Source: Neostapfia colusana
Lineage: Eukaryota > Streptophyta > Magnoliopsida > Poales > Poaceae
Direction of reading: 5' to 3'
Assembly: GCA_030760725.1 (NCBI GenBank)
Contig: JASWHV010000012.1
Coordinates: 78,442,968 to 78,506,967, forward strand
Length of the DNA stretch: 64,000 bases
This document shows, one piece after another, positions 46,201 through 56,814 of this stretch (positions within the stretch are counted from its first letter, which is position 1; every line of letters begins with the position of its first letter). The notes under the pieces were generated by a model that saw only the letters and a list, made by a program, of their open reading frames with translations, made no database searches and was not told the origin of the DNA. Made by a program: the position numbers and the translations under genes.

Positions 46201-47793
46201 CATTATCATACGGGCAAGGCAAACGTTGTGGCAGATGCGCTGAGCCGCAAGTCACACGTCAATAATCTGACCATCACACCGTTGGAAGAGAGCAAACCAC
46301 CACTACATGTGATTCCACACGGAGCTCTCTACAACCTAGCTTTGATCCCCACCATCCGTGAAGAGATAGCGGCAGCCCAGAAGAATGACAAGGGCATGTC
46401 ACATTTGCGGAGACGTGTAGACAGTGGGGAGTTGAAATGTTTCCGGAAGGACGGAGACGGCGTCCTATGGTTCAAGAACCGGATTGTCGTACCCCGAAAC
46501 CCGGAGCTACGGAAGAAAATCTTTGATGAGGCCCACTTATCAAAATTTTCTATTCACCCCGGCAGCAACAAAATGTATCAAGAACTCAGAAGAAAGTTTT
46601 GGTGGACACGGATGAAGCGAGAGACTGCAAAATACGTGTCCGAGTGTGATACATGTCGAAGGGTGAAGGCAGACCATATGCGGAAACCGGGACTGCTGCA
46701 ACCACTGGGCATTCCTGCCTGGAAGTGGGAGGACGTGAGCATGGATTTCATCGTCGGTTTACCCACCACCTTACAGAAACATGATTCGGTGTGGGTGATC
46801 ATCGATCGGCTCACCAAAGTTGCCCATTTCATCCCGGTCAACACCAACTACAACGCCAAGAAGTACGCTGAACTGTACATCTCACGGATCCTATGCTTGT
46901 ACGGCGTACCCCGTACTATCATATCGGATCGGGGCACCTTATTTGTGTCCCGTTTTTGGGAGCAGCTACACGCTGCCTTGGGGACGAAGCTGATCCGTAG
47001 TTCAGCCTACCACCCGCAGACGGATGGGCAAACCGAGCGGGTAAATCAAATCCTAGAAGACATGCTACGAGCTTGCGCTATCGACCACGGCAAGAATTGG
47101 GATGATCACTTGCCGTTAGCCGAGTTCTCGTACAACAACGGGTACCAAGCCAGCATCAAGATGGCGCCCTACGAGGCGCTATACGGCAGGAAATGCCGCA
47201 CACCACTGAACTGGTGTGAGTCTGGCGAGAGGGTTACCTTCGGGATTGACCTTGTCAACGACGCGGAAGAAAAGGTTCGATTGATTCAAGCGAACCTAAG
47301 AGCCGCTCAATCCCGACAGAAACAGTATGCGGACCGGAGAAGGCGCCCATTACAATTCGAAGTTGGAGATCACGTATACCTACGAGTGTCTCCAATGAAG
47401 GGCGTAAACAGATTTGGGGTGAGAGGAAAGTTGGCACCCCGATTCATCGGTCCATTCCAGATCACCGAAAGATGTGGATCGGTAGCATACCGGCTGAAAT
47501 TACCAGAAGCACTTTCCGGTGTGCACGACGTCTTTCACGTTTCCCAGCTGAGGAAGTGTCTCAAGCTATCAACTACCGTTCAGCTGGAAGACATTGAAGA
47601 ACTGCAACCGGATCTCACCTATCGGGAGGAACCGGTGCAGATTATTGATGAGAAGGCCCGAACCACATGCAACCGTACGTTGTGGTTCTACAAGGTTCTG
47701 TGGAGTAATCACTCCATGGACGAAGCGGCATGGGAGAGCGAAGAATTCCTTCGCACTAACTACCCCGACTTTCTCACGTCGCATATCCAGTAA
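43237..47793 (+). CDS. gag-pol: Gag-pol polyprotein of element 3, intact (1518 aa)
   Basis: Single frame, no stops. Gag: Pro/Gln-rich N-terminus, retrotransposon gag core (about residues 90-240), zinc knuckle CYKCGRPGHFASSC at 357-370. Protease DSGATH with Asp near 435. RT with VDYRPLN near 647 and FIDD with the first Asp near 748. RNase H from about 890 (FDVYCDASG, TDHKSL, VVADALSR). Integrase HHCC finger from about 1100, D,D,E core near 1169, 1230 and 1268. GPF module, then a chromodomain from about 1468 to the end. The chromodomain likely steers insertion to heterochromatin. In this copy two chromodomain positions differ from element 1 (TTCNRTL, EAAWE), which may alter it. Gag and pol share one frame, as is usual for this clade. 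Confidence 0.97.
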   Translation: MTRTRANPDVGGTSQGGETSQPPPEDSSGQQQQQQQQTPPPPLPTVTLADIVAAMAGSHQQHTELLQTLIANTSRPERRQDREERQQSSYSDFLATQPPVFSRADEPLDADNWLRAIEMKFGLLQISEQRKTQFAVQQLQGSASAWWANFCASQPTDRVMTWAEFRTAFRAYHIPPGLMKRKTQEFLHLQQGSRNALEYSRAFNDLALYASYHADTDEKRRDHFYQGLNLLLKDKLAMFNRGSLNDIIDAAIVQEESGKELVAAERKRSAPQSSGEGGGPSQKFRMVNRPPSGPRWQPPQRSMPFRGRPYSSPAFRPALPVPPQQQQQQRAIPRAFAPPQRMPGFHPPSTPPAAATCYKCGRPGHFASSCPERQGGGVAPQFPGRNQPRNPTNARRANPRPGTVHQLAIEDVPEGEPILAGMFQLHQHPAIVLFDSGATHNFISQAFIAKHSLPILPTDSPYLICSPGGKISASVMVSKAPLCLAGRVYPTSLIILEGQKVDVILGMSWLTRHGAVLDTVLRVVHLNSEVHGSHSLFLDSPEIKLPSVYQATTIRLEDIPVVREFPDVFPDDLPGTPPDREVEFKIELAPGTMPISRRPYKMAPKELAELKTQLTDLLEKGFIRPSSSPWGCSALFVKKKDETLRLCVDYRPLNAVTIKNKYPLPRIDMLFDQLVEAKIFSKMDLRSGYHQIKIRAEDIPKTAFSTRYGLYEYLVMSFGLTNAPAHFMYLMNSVFMPELDKFVVVFIDDILVYSKSEEDHKKHLRIVLQRLRHHKLYAKFSKCEFWISQVPFLGHIISAEGIAVDPSKITQVLNWKSPRTVHEVRSFLGLAGYYRRFIPNFSKIAKPMTELLKKATKYVWSPACEAAFKALVKHLTSAPVLAQPDTTKPFDVYCDASGIGLGCVLMQDRRVVAYGSRQLRNHEQNYPTHDLELAAVVLALKMWRHYLLGNLVHLYTDHKSLKYIFTQKELNMRQRRWLELIKDYEIEIHYHTGKANVVADALSRKSHVNNLTITPLEESKPPLHVIPHGALYNLALIPTIREEIAAAQKNDKGMSHLRRRVDSGELKCFRKDGDGVLWFKNRIVVPRNPELRKKIFDEAHLSKFSIHPGSNKMYQELRRKFWWTRMKRETAKYVSECDTCRRVKADHMRKPGLLQPLGIPAWKWEDVSMDFIVGLPTTLQKHDSVWVIIDRLTKVAHFIPVNTNYNAKKYAELYISRILCLYGVPRTIISDRGTLFVSRFWEQLHAALGTKLIRSSAYHPQTDGQTERVNQILEDMLRACAIDHGKNWDDHLPLAEFSYNNGYQASIKMAPYEALYGRKCRTPLNWCESGERVTFGIDLVNDAEEKVRLIQANLRAAQSRQKQYADRRRRPLQFEVGDHVYLRVSPMKGVNRFGVRGKLAPRFIGPFQITERCGSVAYRLKLPEALSGVHDVFHVSQLRKCLKLSTTVQLEDIEELQPDLTYREEPVQIIDEKARTTCNRTLWFYKVLWSNHSMDEAAWESEEFLRTNYPDFLTSHIQ

Positions 47794-47827
47794 TTTTCCA
47801 CCGTCCTCTCTCTCATTTTCACCTTAT

Positions 47828-47862
47828 AATCTCGGGACGAGATTCTTTTAAGGGGGGAGGAA
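47828..47862 (+). promoter_or_regulatory. Hairpin and polypurine tract, element 3
   Basis: The stem AATCTCG / CGAGATT with loop GGA lies at 47828-47844. AAGGGGGGAGGAA directly precedes the 3' LTR at 47863. Confidence 0.85.
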
Positions 47863-50800
47863 TGTAAGGGCCTCAGTTTTTGACACCCATTTGTAGTGTT
47901 CATCCCCACACCACACACCTCATTGAGGAAGAGTGATGAACACAAATGAAGAGCATGTAACAATTATCAACATGCTCATTAGGGAACAAACTTACACATT
48001 GCAAAAGTGGTATTTCCCACATGTGATATAGATGGGCTGGACATAGGAAAAACTCCTACACTTTGCTAAGGATGTCCATGCCAAGTTTCACCCAAATTCA
48101 AAACCTTTTTGAGGTCATCTTGGGTATAGTTAGAAAAGGGGCAGTTTGAAAACATATTCAAATTCAAACTGTTTTTATACCATGAATTTGAAAGTGGAAG
48201 GCATATTCTTACTCAGCACATTTTTGTGAGCTCACACACCAATTTTCACTCCATTTGGAGTTGATCTTGACATGAGCTAAGGGGGAGAAATTCAAACTTT
48301 ATTTGAATTTCAAACTGAACTTGTGCTGAAATTCATTCAAACCAAACCTCATTTGAACTTTGATCAATTCAAATGGATCATGGGGGAATAATTTGAATTG
48401 CCAAGGGTAGTATGGGGTTCACTGTTTACAACAGTGATTAGAAGTAAATTTCAGAGGTTAAAAGGAAGGGTGGGACCCACATGTCAGCCTCTACTTCAAC
48501 ATAAACCGACTGAGACTTTTCACTCGGGTCGCCGAGCCGCAGCGGTGATCGCCACCGAGGCCAGCCACCGCGCCACCAGCTGCTTGCCCACGCGCGGGCA
48601 TGAGGCGGTGCAGAGCCTTCTTAAGGCGCCTGCCCCCCTCCTCGGCCGAGGTACCGACGTGTTTTCCCGCAAGAACCCAGCACTGGCCGAAAGTTTCCGC
48701 AGTTCGGACTTGATCGGAGGACGCCGATCGCAGCTCCCTCCTTCCAGTCCAGAGTCCCAGCAAGGTACTAGGGACCTTCCTCCACCCTCCCCATTGCTAG
48801 AATTCGGTTGAAACCGATTGATATCGGCTGTGCCGAAACATCAAACTCGGAACTTGGAACCGCCGCACCTCGGGCTCTCGTGGACAGCCCAACCTGGGCG
48901 TTGTCACGCCCGGGCCAAGGCACCCTTGGACGCGCGGGTGACCGGTGCTGCTCATCCCCGAGCCACAGCTCGAGTGGTTGCTCACCGGCGGCGAATTTCC
49001 ACTTTTCCCCTTTCTGTGTGCAGAACGACCTTCGGGTACGATTCTGTTTAATTCGTGCTCTAGAAAGGATTAGAGGGCCTCAGGCCACTCCCACACGAGC
49101 TAGACACGGTAACGCACAAGTTGCCTTCACAACTCTGGGCCGGAGAACCTCTGTGCCCGGCGTAATTTAAGGTCTACTAATGGCGGAACGAACGGGGGGT
49201 ATCGGGCGCACGGTGAGGACCTATTTCGGGCCTTCCCCGAGCTGCCTCGAGCTCATGTTGACCTTCTCTGAGGTCCACTGATGCTCCCCGACCGATTTCC
49301 CAAGTAGCTGAGGTACCAGGGGAGTCAGCCGACATGGCCGAAGTCATTCCGATATGGCGGCTCGTCGCCGACCATGCTCCGGCCGTTGTCATGAGCAGCT
49401 GACCCTCGGATCCTGTTCCCCAAGTAAAAGTAGGCAGGGGCGGCCAGAATCAAGAAGTTTGGAGCTGTACAGCAGCCGGCGGCGAGCTCTCCGGCGAGGT
49501 CCCTCGGCGGCGGGGCGCGGGTGTCGCGAGGTTGAAGAAGGGGGTGGACCCCAGCTGTCAGCGGCCGATATTTTGAATCGGGATCCGGCTGCGGCCGGGA
49601 TCGGGTGTGCTGGCACGCAAAATCCTTGTGGGCCGCGGTGTGCCATCGCCTAGGCGTGCGACGCGTGTCCCCTGGGCCCACGCGCGAGTTTAAACTTTTC
49701 CCCGATTTTCAGATTTCCTTCAAACTTCAAATCCTTATAACTTTGGCTAGAAAGCTCCAAATTGAGTGAAACAAATTTTGCTGGATTCAGCTCTCTGAGT
49801 ACTTTCCAGAAAATCAAGTTTCACTTCATGAAATTCCTTAATTCTCCAGGATTAATTCCTTAAAATTTAAATTGTTAGGAATTTTAACTGGAGAATCCTT
49901 TGGAGGAAAATCCTGAAATTTTGCTGAGATGTTCACCAAAATATCCTTGAACTACCATAAAAATTTCAGATCCATTTGAGCTCATTTAGTCCACCTAATG
50001 GTGTGATTAGCAAAACTGTTCCAGAGAAAATAGAAAATGTTCAGAAACATTTTCAGAATTTTCTCTGAAATTGTTTAGCTCATATCTTTAGTTAGAGACT
50101 TCCAAATTAAGTGAGACCAACTCCATTAGAACCCTCTGAAAATCTAGTTTTCAGAAATTCATAGTTTGTCTCATGAAAATTCCTAGAACACCCTAAGAGT
50201 TCCAATTAAGGTCAAGGACATAATTATTTGTGGAGGGCTCAAATGAGCTTTGCTGCAACTAAAACTTGACCAAGTCTTTGTTTAGGTTGTAACCAAGCCA
50301 CAGTAAAAGTTTCACAGTCATTAGGTCTATCTAGCAAAGGTTATAGACTTCACAACTTCAAACTTAATACAAATGCATTAAATTAATACATGTATTGTTT
50401 CTATCATGTAGTCGCTAAGGTCGAGGAGGAACCCGAAGTCCTAGACTTCGTTACTCCGGAGGAACAGCTAGCCTACGACCAAGAGCAGCAAGGCAAGCTC
50501 CGGTTTACATTAACCTTTTTACAAAATTTTATTGTTTGGAGCACATACCTGTTTCCTTTATTCTGTGCATTAGAGTCTTGTTTGGAAATCCAACTGCATA
50601 GCCAAGAAAACCACGGGTTGGGTTTAGGATTGCAAAACTCGTTAGCCACTGCATTGCTAGGATAGAGTAGGATTCGGTACAAGTCGAGTAGTTGGAACTA
50701 CTCGCGAGAATAGGCTAGAGGCACATTGTTCTGGTAGAGATAGCACATGATACACATGGCAAGAAAATGAGACCGAGCGGAGAGTAAGGGCAGCAGGACT

Positions 50801-51902
50801 TTGGGGCCTGTGTGCTGTAGCTCCGCTTGTGTCGATTGAGGACCGAGCCGTGTGCGGGCCTGTTGAACAAGCTAGAACATTACCGAAGACCTACCGGCTA
50901 TATGGGAACCGGGAAACTGATGTAACTCGGGTAGCTGGGTATTGAGGCATTGCCCGTCGTTCAGAGGGTAGGTTGAGAGCTCGAGGTGTAAATCGGCTGG
51001 CGGCACGGAGATGCGCGTGCAGAGACCTCTTGCTCGGGACGATGGGACCGGTTCAATATTTGGCTAACGGGTGAAAGGTAGTCGCGTACGGCGTCCGTGA
51101 TGGTTGTTGGAGGCAACATCGAGTACGGGCGTACGTGACAGGTTGTTCGGGTAACCCTGCAGGTGTAAATCGATTATAATCACCGTCCCTCGCGGTCAGT
51201 GAGTACCACTTGTTCACTGTACCGTGACGTAGAAAGAACAGGCTAGTTACATGTTAAAATGTTGCTGATTGAAAGCTGGACATTGATTGTTAATGATATG
51301 CTGTAGCTTAGTGCTAACTAAAGTTCTTTTCAACTTTGGGCAAAGTACATGAGAGAAATGCGTTTCTTGTTTGATTGCGGCTCTCTCATGTGCCTTAGCG
51401 TAAGGTTCTCCACAACCTGCTGCTAAAACTTGAAAGTAAGGTTCTACTAATTAGGCGAGTCCTTGCAAATGATTTTTGCCTCATGCAACCCATTACCCTC
51501 ATGTAGAAGTTCCATGTTTAGGTGAGACGGGTCAGACTTGCTGAGCCTTCGTGCTCACTGCTTGTGTTTGAAGCTTTTGCAGGGTTCTATGAGGAAGGGA
51601 CTCCCGAAGAGGAGACGGAACCCCAGGAGGGGAACCCCGTCGAGTGGGAGTCGTGCACGCCGCAGAGTTAGTGTGCGTGTGTGCTAGCAAGGACACGTTC
51701 GAGGGCTGAACGTGCACTTGATGCTTAGTCTATGCCCGCGAGTGTAGACTGAACTTATTTTGATGTAAACATGTTCATAAACCTGTTTATGTAATAAAAC
51801 TTCCGCTTCCGCTTTGCACCTTTGACGTGTGTTATACGGTGCTGTGCAACGCAGCACCCCTCAGCGTGATCCTGGCTCGACAGGACCATTGGGGTCGTGT
51901 CA
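47863..51902 (+). repeat. 3' LTR of element 3 (4040 bp)
   Basis: Uninterrupted LTR, starts TGTAAGGG, ends GTGTCA, followed by the target duplication CATGT. Poly(A) signal AATAAA at 51793-51798. Acidic exons at 50412-50492 and 51583-51671. This is the best reference copy of the LTR in the window. Confidence 0.95.
50412..51671 (+). CDS. LTR-resident spliced acidic ORF, last two exons (element 3, 3' LTR)
   Basis: Exon A is 50412-50492 (acceptor ATCATGTAG, donor AAG|GCAAGC) and exon B is 51583-51671 (acceptor TTTTGCAG, ending PVEWESCTPQS then TAG). The intron is 1090 nt with a GC-AG border. A poly(A) signal follows 122 bases later, so the exons could be the 3' end of a transcript started in the same LTR or in the element body. 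The candidate first exon 49354-49423 starts with ATG and has a phase 1 donor. A different ATG at 50390 is in frame with exon A only in the unspliced RNA of this element. Confidence 0.5.
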
Positions 51903-51907
51903 CATGT
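51903..51907 (+). repeat. Target duplication of element 3, right copy
   Basis: CATGT matches 33153-33157. Element 2 LTR sequence resumes immediately after. Confidence 0.95.
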
Positions 51908-54900
51908 GACTAGCCTGTTCTTTCTACGTCACAGTACAGTGAACAAGTGGTACTCACTGACCGCGAGGGACGGCGATTATAATCGATTTACACCTGCAGG
52001 GTTACCCGAACAACCCGTCACGTACGCCCGTACTCGATGTTGCCTACAACAACCATCACGGACGCTGTACGCGACTATCTTTCGCCCGTTAGCCAAATGT
52101 TGAACCGGTCCAATCATCCCGAGCAAGAGGTCTCTGCACGCGCATCTCAGTGCCGCCAGCCGATTTACACCTCGAGCTCTCAACCTACCCTCTGAACGAC
52201 CAGCTATGCCTCAACACCCAGCTACCCGAGTTACATCGGTTTCCCGGTTCTCATATAGCCGGTAGGTCTTTGGTACTGTTCTAGCTTGTTCAACAGGCCC
52301 GCACACGGCTCGGTCCTCAATCGACACAAGCGGAGCTATAGCACACAGGCCCCAAAGTCCTGCTGCCCTTACTCTCCGCTCGGTCTCATTTTCTTGCCAT
52401 ATGTATCATGTGCTATCTGTACCCGAGCAATGTGCCTCTAGCCTATTCTCGCGAGTAGTTCCAACTACTCGACTTGTACCGAATCCTACTCTATCCTAGA
52501 AATGCAGTAGCTAACGGGGTTTGCAATCCTAAACCCATCCCATGGTTCTCTTGGCTATGCAGTGGGGCTTCCAAACAAGACTCTAATGCACAGAATAAAG
52601 GAAACAAGTATGTGATCAAAACAATAAAAATTTGTAAAAAGGTTAATGCAAACCGGAGCTTGCCTTGCTGCTCTTGGTCGTAGGCTAGCTGTTCCTCCGG
52701 AGTAACAAAGTCTAGGACTTCGGGTTCCTCCTCGACCTTAGCGACTACATGATAAGAGCAATATATGTATCAATTTAAATGCATTTGTATTAACTTTGAA
52801 GTTGTGAAGTCTATAACCCTTGCTAGACAGACCTAATGACTGTGAAACTTTTACTGTGGCTTGGTTACAACCTAAACAGAGACTTGGTCAAGTTTTAGTT
52901 GCAGCAAAGCTCATTTGAGCCCTCCACAATTAATTATGGTCTTGACCTTAATTAGAACTCTTAGGGTGTTCTAGGAATTTTCTTAAAGCAAACTATGACT
53001 TTCTGAAAACTAGATTTTCAGAGGGTTCTAATGGAGTTGGTCTCACTTAACTTGAAGGTTCCTAGCTAAAGTTATGAGCTAAACAATTTCAGAGAAAATT
53101 CTGAAAATGTTTCTGAACATTTTTCTATTTTCTCTGGAACAGTTTCACTAATCACACCATTAGGTGGATCAAATGAGCTCCAATGGGTCTGAAATTTTTA
53201 TGGTAGTTCAGGGATATTTTGGTGATCATCCCAGCAAAATTTCAGGATTTTCCTCCACAGGATTCTCCAGTTAAAATTCCAAACAGTTTAAATTTTGAGG
53301 ATTTAATTCTGGAGAATTAAGGAGTTTCATGAAGTGACACTTGATTTGCTGGAAAGTACTCGGAGAGCTGAATCCAGCAAAATTTGGTTCACTCAATTTG
53401 GAGCTTTCTAGCCAAAGTTATGAGGATTTGAAGTTTGGAAGAATTTGAAAATCGGGGGAAAAGTTTAAACTCGCGCGTGGGCCCAGGGGACACGCGTCGC
53501 ACGCCGAGGCGACAGCACACCACGGCCCACAATGATTTTGCGTGCCAGCACACCCGATCCCGGCCGCAGCCGGATCCCGATTCAAAATATCTCCCGCTGA
53601 CAGCTGGGGTCCACCCCTTCTTCAACCTCGCGACGCCCTCGCTCCGCCGCCGAGGGACCTCGCCGGAGAGCTCGCTGCCGGCTGCTGTACAGCTCCAAAC
53701 TTCTCGATTCTGGCCGCCCCTGCCTACTTTTACTCGGGGAACAGGATTCTAGGGTCAGCTGCTCATGACAATGGCCGGAGCATGGTCGGCGACGAGCCGC
53801 CACCTCGGAATGACTTCGGCCATGTCGGCTGAGTTCCCTAGCACCTCAACTACTTGGGAAATCGGTCGGGGAGCATCAGTGGACCTCAGAGAAGGTCGAC
53901 ATGAGCTCGAGGCAGCTCGGGGAAGGCCCTAAATAGGTCCTCACCGTGCGCCCGATGCCGCCCGTTCATTCCGCCATTGGTAGACCTCAAATTATGCCGG
54001 TTACAGAGGTTCTCCGGCCCGGAGTTGTGAAGGAAACTTGTGCGTTACCGTGTCTAGCTCATGTGAGAGCGGCTTGAGGCCCTCTAATCCTTTCTAGAGC
54101 ACGAAGTAAACAGAATCGTACCCGAAGGTCGTTCTGCACACAGAAAGGAAGAAAGTGGAAATTCGCCGCCGGTGAGCAACCACTCGAGCTGTGGCTCGGG
54201 GATGAGCAGCACCGGTCACCAGCGCGTCCAAGGGTGCCTTGGCTCGGGCGTGACAACGCCCTGGTTGGGCTGTCCACGAGAGCCCGAGGTGCGGCGGTTC
54301 CAAGTCCCGAATTTGATCTTTCGGCACAGCCGATATCAATCGGTTTCAACTGAATTCTAGCAACGGGGAGGACGGAGGAGGTCTCTAGTACCTTGCTGGG
54401 GCTCTGGAGTGGACGGAGGGAGCTGCGATCGGCGTCCTCCGATCGATTCCGAGCTGCGGAAATTTTTGGCCGGCGCTGAATTCTTGCGGGGAAGAATGGC
54501 GGTGCCTCGGCCGGGAAGGGGGGCAGGCGCCTTAAGAAGGCTCTGCACCGCCTCACGCCCGCGCGTGGGCAAGCAGCTGCTGGCGCGGCGGCTGCCCTCG
54601 GTGGCGATCACCGCTGCGGCTCGGCGACCCGAGTGAAAAAGTCTCAGTCGGTTTGATCTGAGCAGTGGCTGACATGTGGGTCCCACTTCCAGTTTTAACC
54701 TCTGAAATTTACTCCTAATCACTGTTGTAAACAGTGAACCCCATACTACCATTGGTAATTCAAATTATTCACTCATGAGCCATTTGAATTGATCAAAGTT
54801 CAAATGAGGTTTGGTTTGAATGAATTTCAGCACAAGTTCAGTTTGAAATCCAAATAAAGTTTGAATTTCTCCCACTTAGCTCATGTCAAGATCAACTCCA

Positions 54901-55230
54901 AATGGAGTGAAAATTGGTGTGTGAGCTCACAAAAATGTGCTGAGTAAGAATATGCCTCCCACTTTTAAATTCATGGGATACAAACAGTTTGAATTTGAAT
55001 ATGGTTTCAAACTGCCCTCTTCCTAACTATACCCAAAATGATCTCAAAAAGGTTTTGAATTTGGGTGAAACTTGGCATGGACATCCTTAGTAAAGTGTAG
55101 GAGTTTTCATATGTCCAGCCCATCTATATCACATGTGGGAAATACCACTTTTGCAATGTGTGAGTTTGTTCTGTAATGAGCATGTTGATAATTGTTACTT
55201 GCTCTTTATTTGTGTTTATCATCCTTCCTC
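51908..55230 (-). repeat. 5' LTR of element 2, distal part
   Basis: This continues the LTR interrupted at 33157 and aligns base for base with 21774-25093 of the 3' LTR apart from scattered differences. Acidic exon A is at 52664-52744, with one synonymous change. The sequence runs into the assembly gap about 65 bp before the LTR start. Confidence 0.93.
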
Positions 55231-55330
55231 NNNNNNNNNNNNNNNNNNNNNNNNNNNNNNNNNNNNNNNNNNNNNNNNNNNNNNNNNNNNNNNNNNNNNN
55301 NNNNNNNNNNNNNNNNNNNNNNNNNNNNNN
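55231..55330. other. Assembly gap, 100 N
   Basis: Exactly 100 N, a common placeholder for a gap of unknown length. It lies between two related LTRs: the end of the element 2 5' LTR and the middle of the element 4 3' LTR. Confidence 0.99.
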
Positions 55331-56748
55331 CAGCCGCTGACACGTGGGCCAGCCGGCTTCGTCTTCCTCCCGCCGTTCTCTCACGCCCGCGCCGCCGACC
55401 TCGCCGGAGCAGGCTCGGGGCTCGCCGGCTCGCCGCTGCCGGACCTCCCAGGGGCTGAAACTCGCCGCCAGGGGGTTGTCGACGTCGAGGAACACGTCGG
55501 TGGTGTCAGGTCGGGCTGGGGGTGACCGGAAATAGCTCGGCGACGTGCCGCTGCCTCGGTTGAGGTTCGACACCGTCGACCGTGGTTTCTAAACCCGCCA
55601 ACACCTCGAACAAACGGCCCTACAGCATCAGTGTACCTCTAGGAAGCTCGACAAGGTGTCAAAAGGGTTCAGGGATGGCGGCAAGTCGGTCGGCACCGTG
55701 TGACCGATCGTGCCCGCCATGACCGCCCTCGATCGAGCTCGAAATTCGTCACTCCTAGACAGTTTCACGCTACGGATGCAGAAAGAACTTGATCGCCGGC
55801 TAGTCCAGCGTCTACGTGCAAGATTGATGACCTCCGAAAGATCATAGAGCGAGAATTTAAAGAAACCGTACCGGAAGCTCGGTTTACGGTCGCCGGAGCA
55901 CAAACTGGAAATTCTCTGCGGATTCTTCACGGTTAGCTTCCAAACATGGAGGAGAGCAGCACGGTGGTCGTGCGCCCTGTTGCCTCTCTCGCTGGACCGT
56001 GAAAACGCCTGTGGAACGCTGCCCACAGGCGCCTGACTCTCGGCTGAGGCTAGGTCGCCGCGGTGGCGATCGTTTTTGGGCAAAGGAGGTCGGAGCTCGA
56101 GGTTTCTGGCGTTGGAGAAGTGGAGTGCGAGCTCAGGTGGCTGTCTAGCAGCTCAGGGACGAAGGAGGAGATGGTTTTGCTGGTTTTCCCGATTGAGCAG
56201 AGAGCTGCGGCGAGAAACAATGCCGCTGCTCGGGTTTGCCCACGAGAAGATAAAGCCGGCCGACTCCTGCTCGGCTGAGGCGGTGCCGGTCGCGTGGGGG
56301 CGCGAGCCAGCCGCCCTGGGCACCAGCGCGCGGAGAGGGAAGCAGCTGGTTGCGCCGGTAGCTGCTCGGTGGCACAGCCGACAGCTGCTCGGTGGAATTT
56401 CCCACTGAGACTCTGACTTTGGGTGCAAGTTTCTCCTTCTCCCCTCTATGACAGGTAGGTCCCACCCGGGGTTTTAACCTCTGAAATTTACTCCTAATCA
56501 CTGTTGTAAACAGTGAGCCCCATAATACCCCTAGTGAATCAAATTATTCACCCCTGAGCCATTTGAATCGAATAGAATTCAAATTGGGTTCGGTTTGAGT
56601 GAATTTCAGCACAAGTTCAGTTTTGAATTCAAATAAAGTTTGAATTCGTCCCACTTAGCTCATGTCAAGATCAACTCCGAATGGAGTGAAAATTGGTGTG
56701 GTGTGGTGATGAACACTTCAAATGTGTGCCAAAACTGAGGCCCTTACA
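55331..56748 (-). repeat. 3' LTR of element 4, first 1418 bp
   Basis: On the minus strand it starts TGTAAGGG at 56748. The U3 part from 56748 to about 56460 is similar to family LTRs, and the GC-rich core is diverged. A TATA-like CTTTATCT lies near 56258. It breaks off at the gap, before the position where acidic exon A would be. Confidence 0.85.
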
Positions 56749-56783
56749 TTCCTCCCCCCTTAAAAGAATCTCGTCCCGAGATT
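56749..56783 (-). promoter_or_regulatory. Polypurine tract and hairpin, element 4
   Basis: AAGGGGGGAGGAA on the minus strand, then the stem AATCTCG / CGAGATT (56767-56783). The stem is unchanged although the flanks differ from the other elements. Confidence 0.8.
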
Positions 56784-56814
56784 ACAAAAGAAGAGATAGC
56801 GATGTAGTAGGGAC

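Larger units (their letters stand above)
33158..51902 (+). mobile_element. Chromovirus element 3, complete with intact ORF0 and gag-pol
   Basis: Complete element with 5 bp target duplication CATGT. 5' LTR 33158-40519 (4041 bp once the nested solo LTR and its duplicated target are removed), primer site 40523-40534, leader, ORF0 42020-42964, gag-pol 43237-47793, polypurine tract, 3' LTR 47863-51902 (4040 bp). The two LTRs differ by only scattered single bases and small indels in the stretches I compared, so insertion is recent. Only the solo LTR in its 5' LTR obviously impairs it. Confidence 0.96.
21120..55230 (-). mobile_element. Chromovirus element 2, split by element 3
   Basis: This is a minus-strand element: 3' LTR 21120-25157, polypurine tract at about 25158-25171, decayed gag-pol 25227-29783, ORF0 30056-31000, leader 31001-32485, primer site 32486-32497, and a 5' LTR in two parts, 32502-33157 and 51908-55230. 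The two parts of the 5' LTR join across element 3 and match the 3' LTR at 21770 (ACATGTGACTAGCC). The last about 65 bp of the 5' LTR and the far target duplication fall in the gap; the near flank is ACGGA at 21115-21119. Confidence 0.94.

Noticed and set aside
55124..55573. Open frame spanning the N gap
   Set aside because: It contains unknown bases and starts at GTG. It cannot be a real frame on this evidence.
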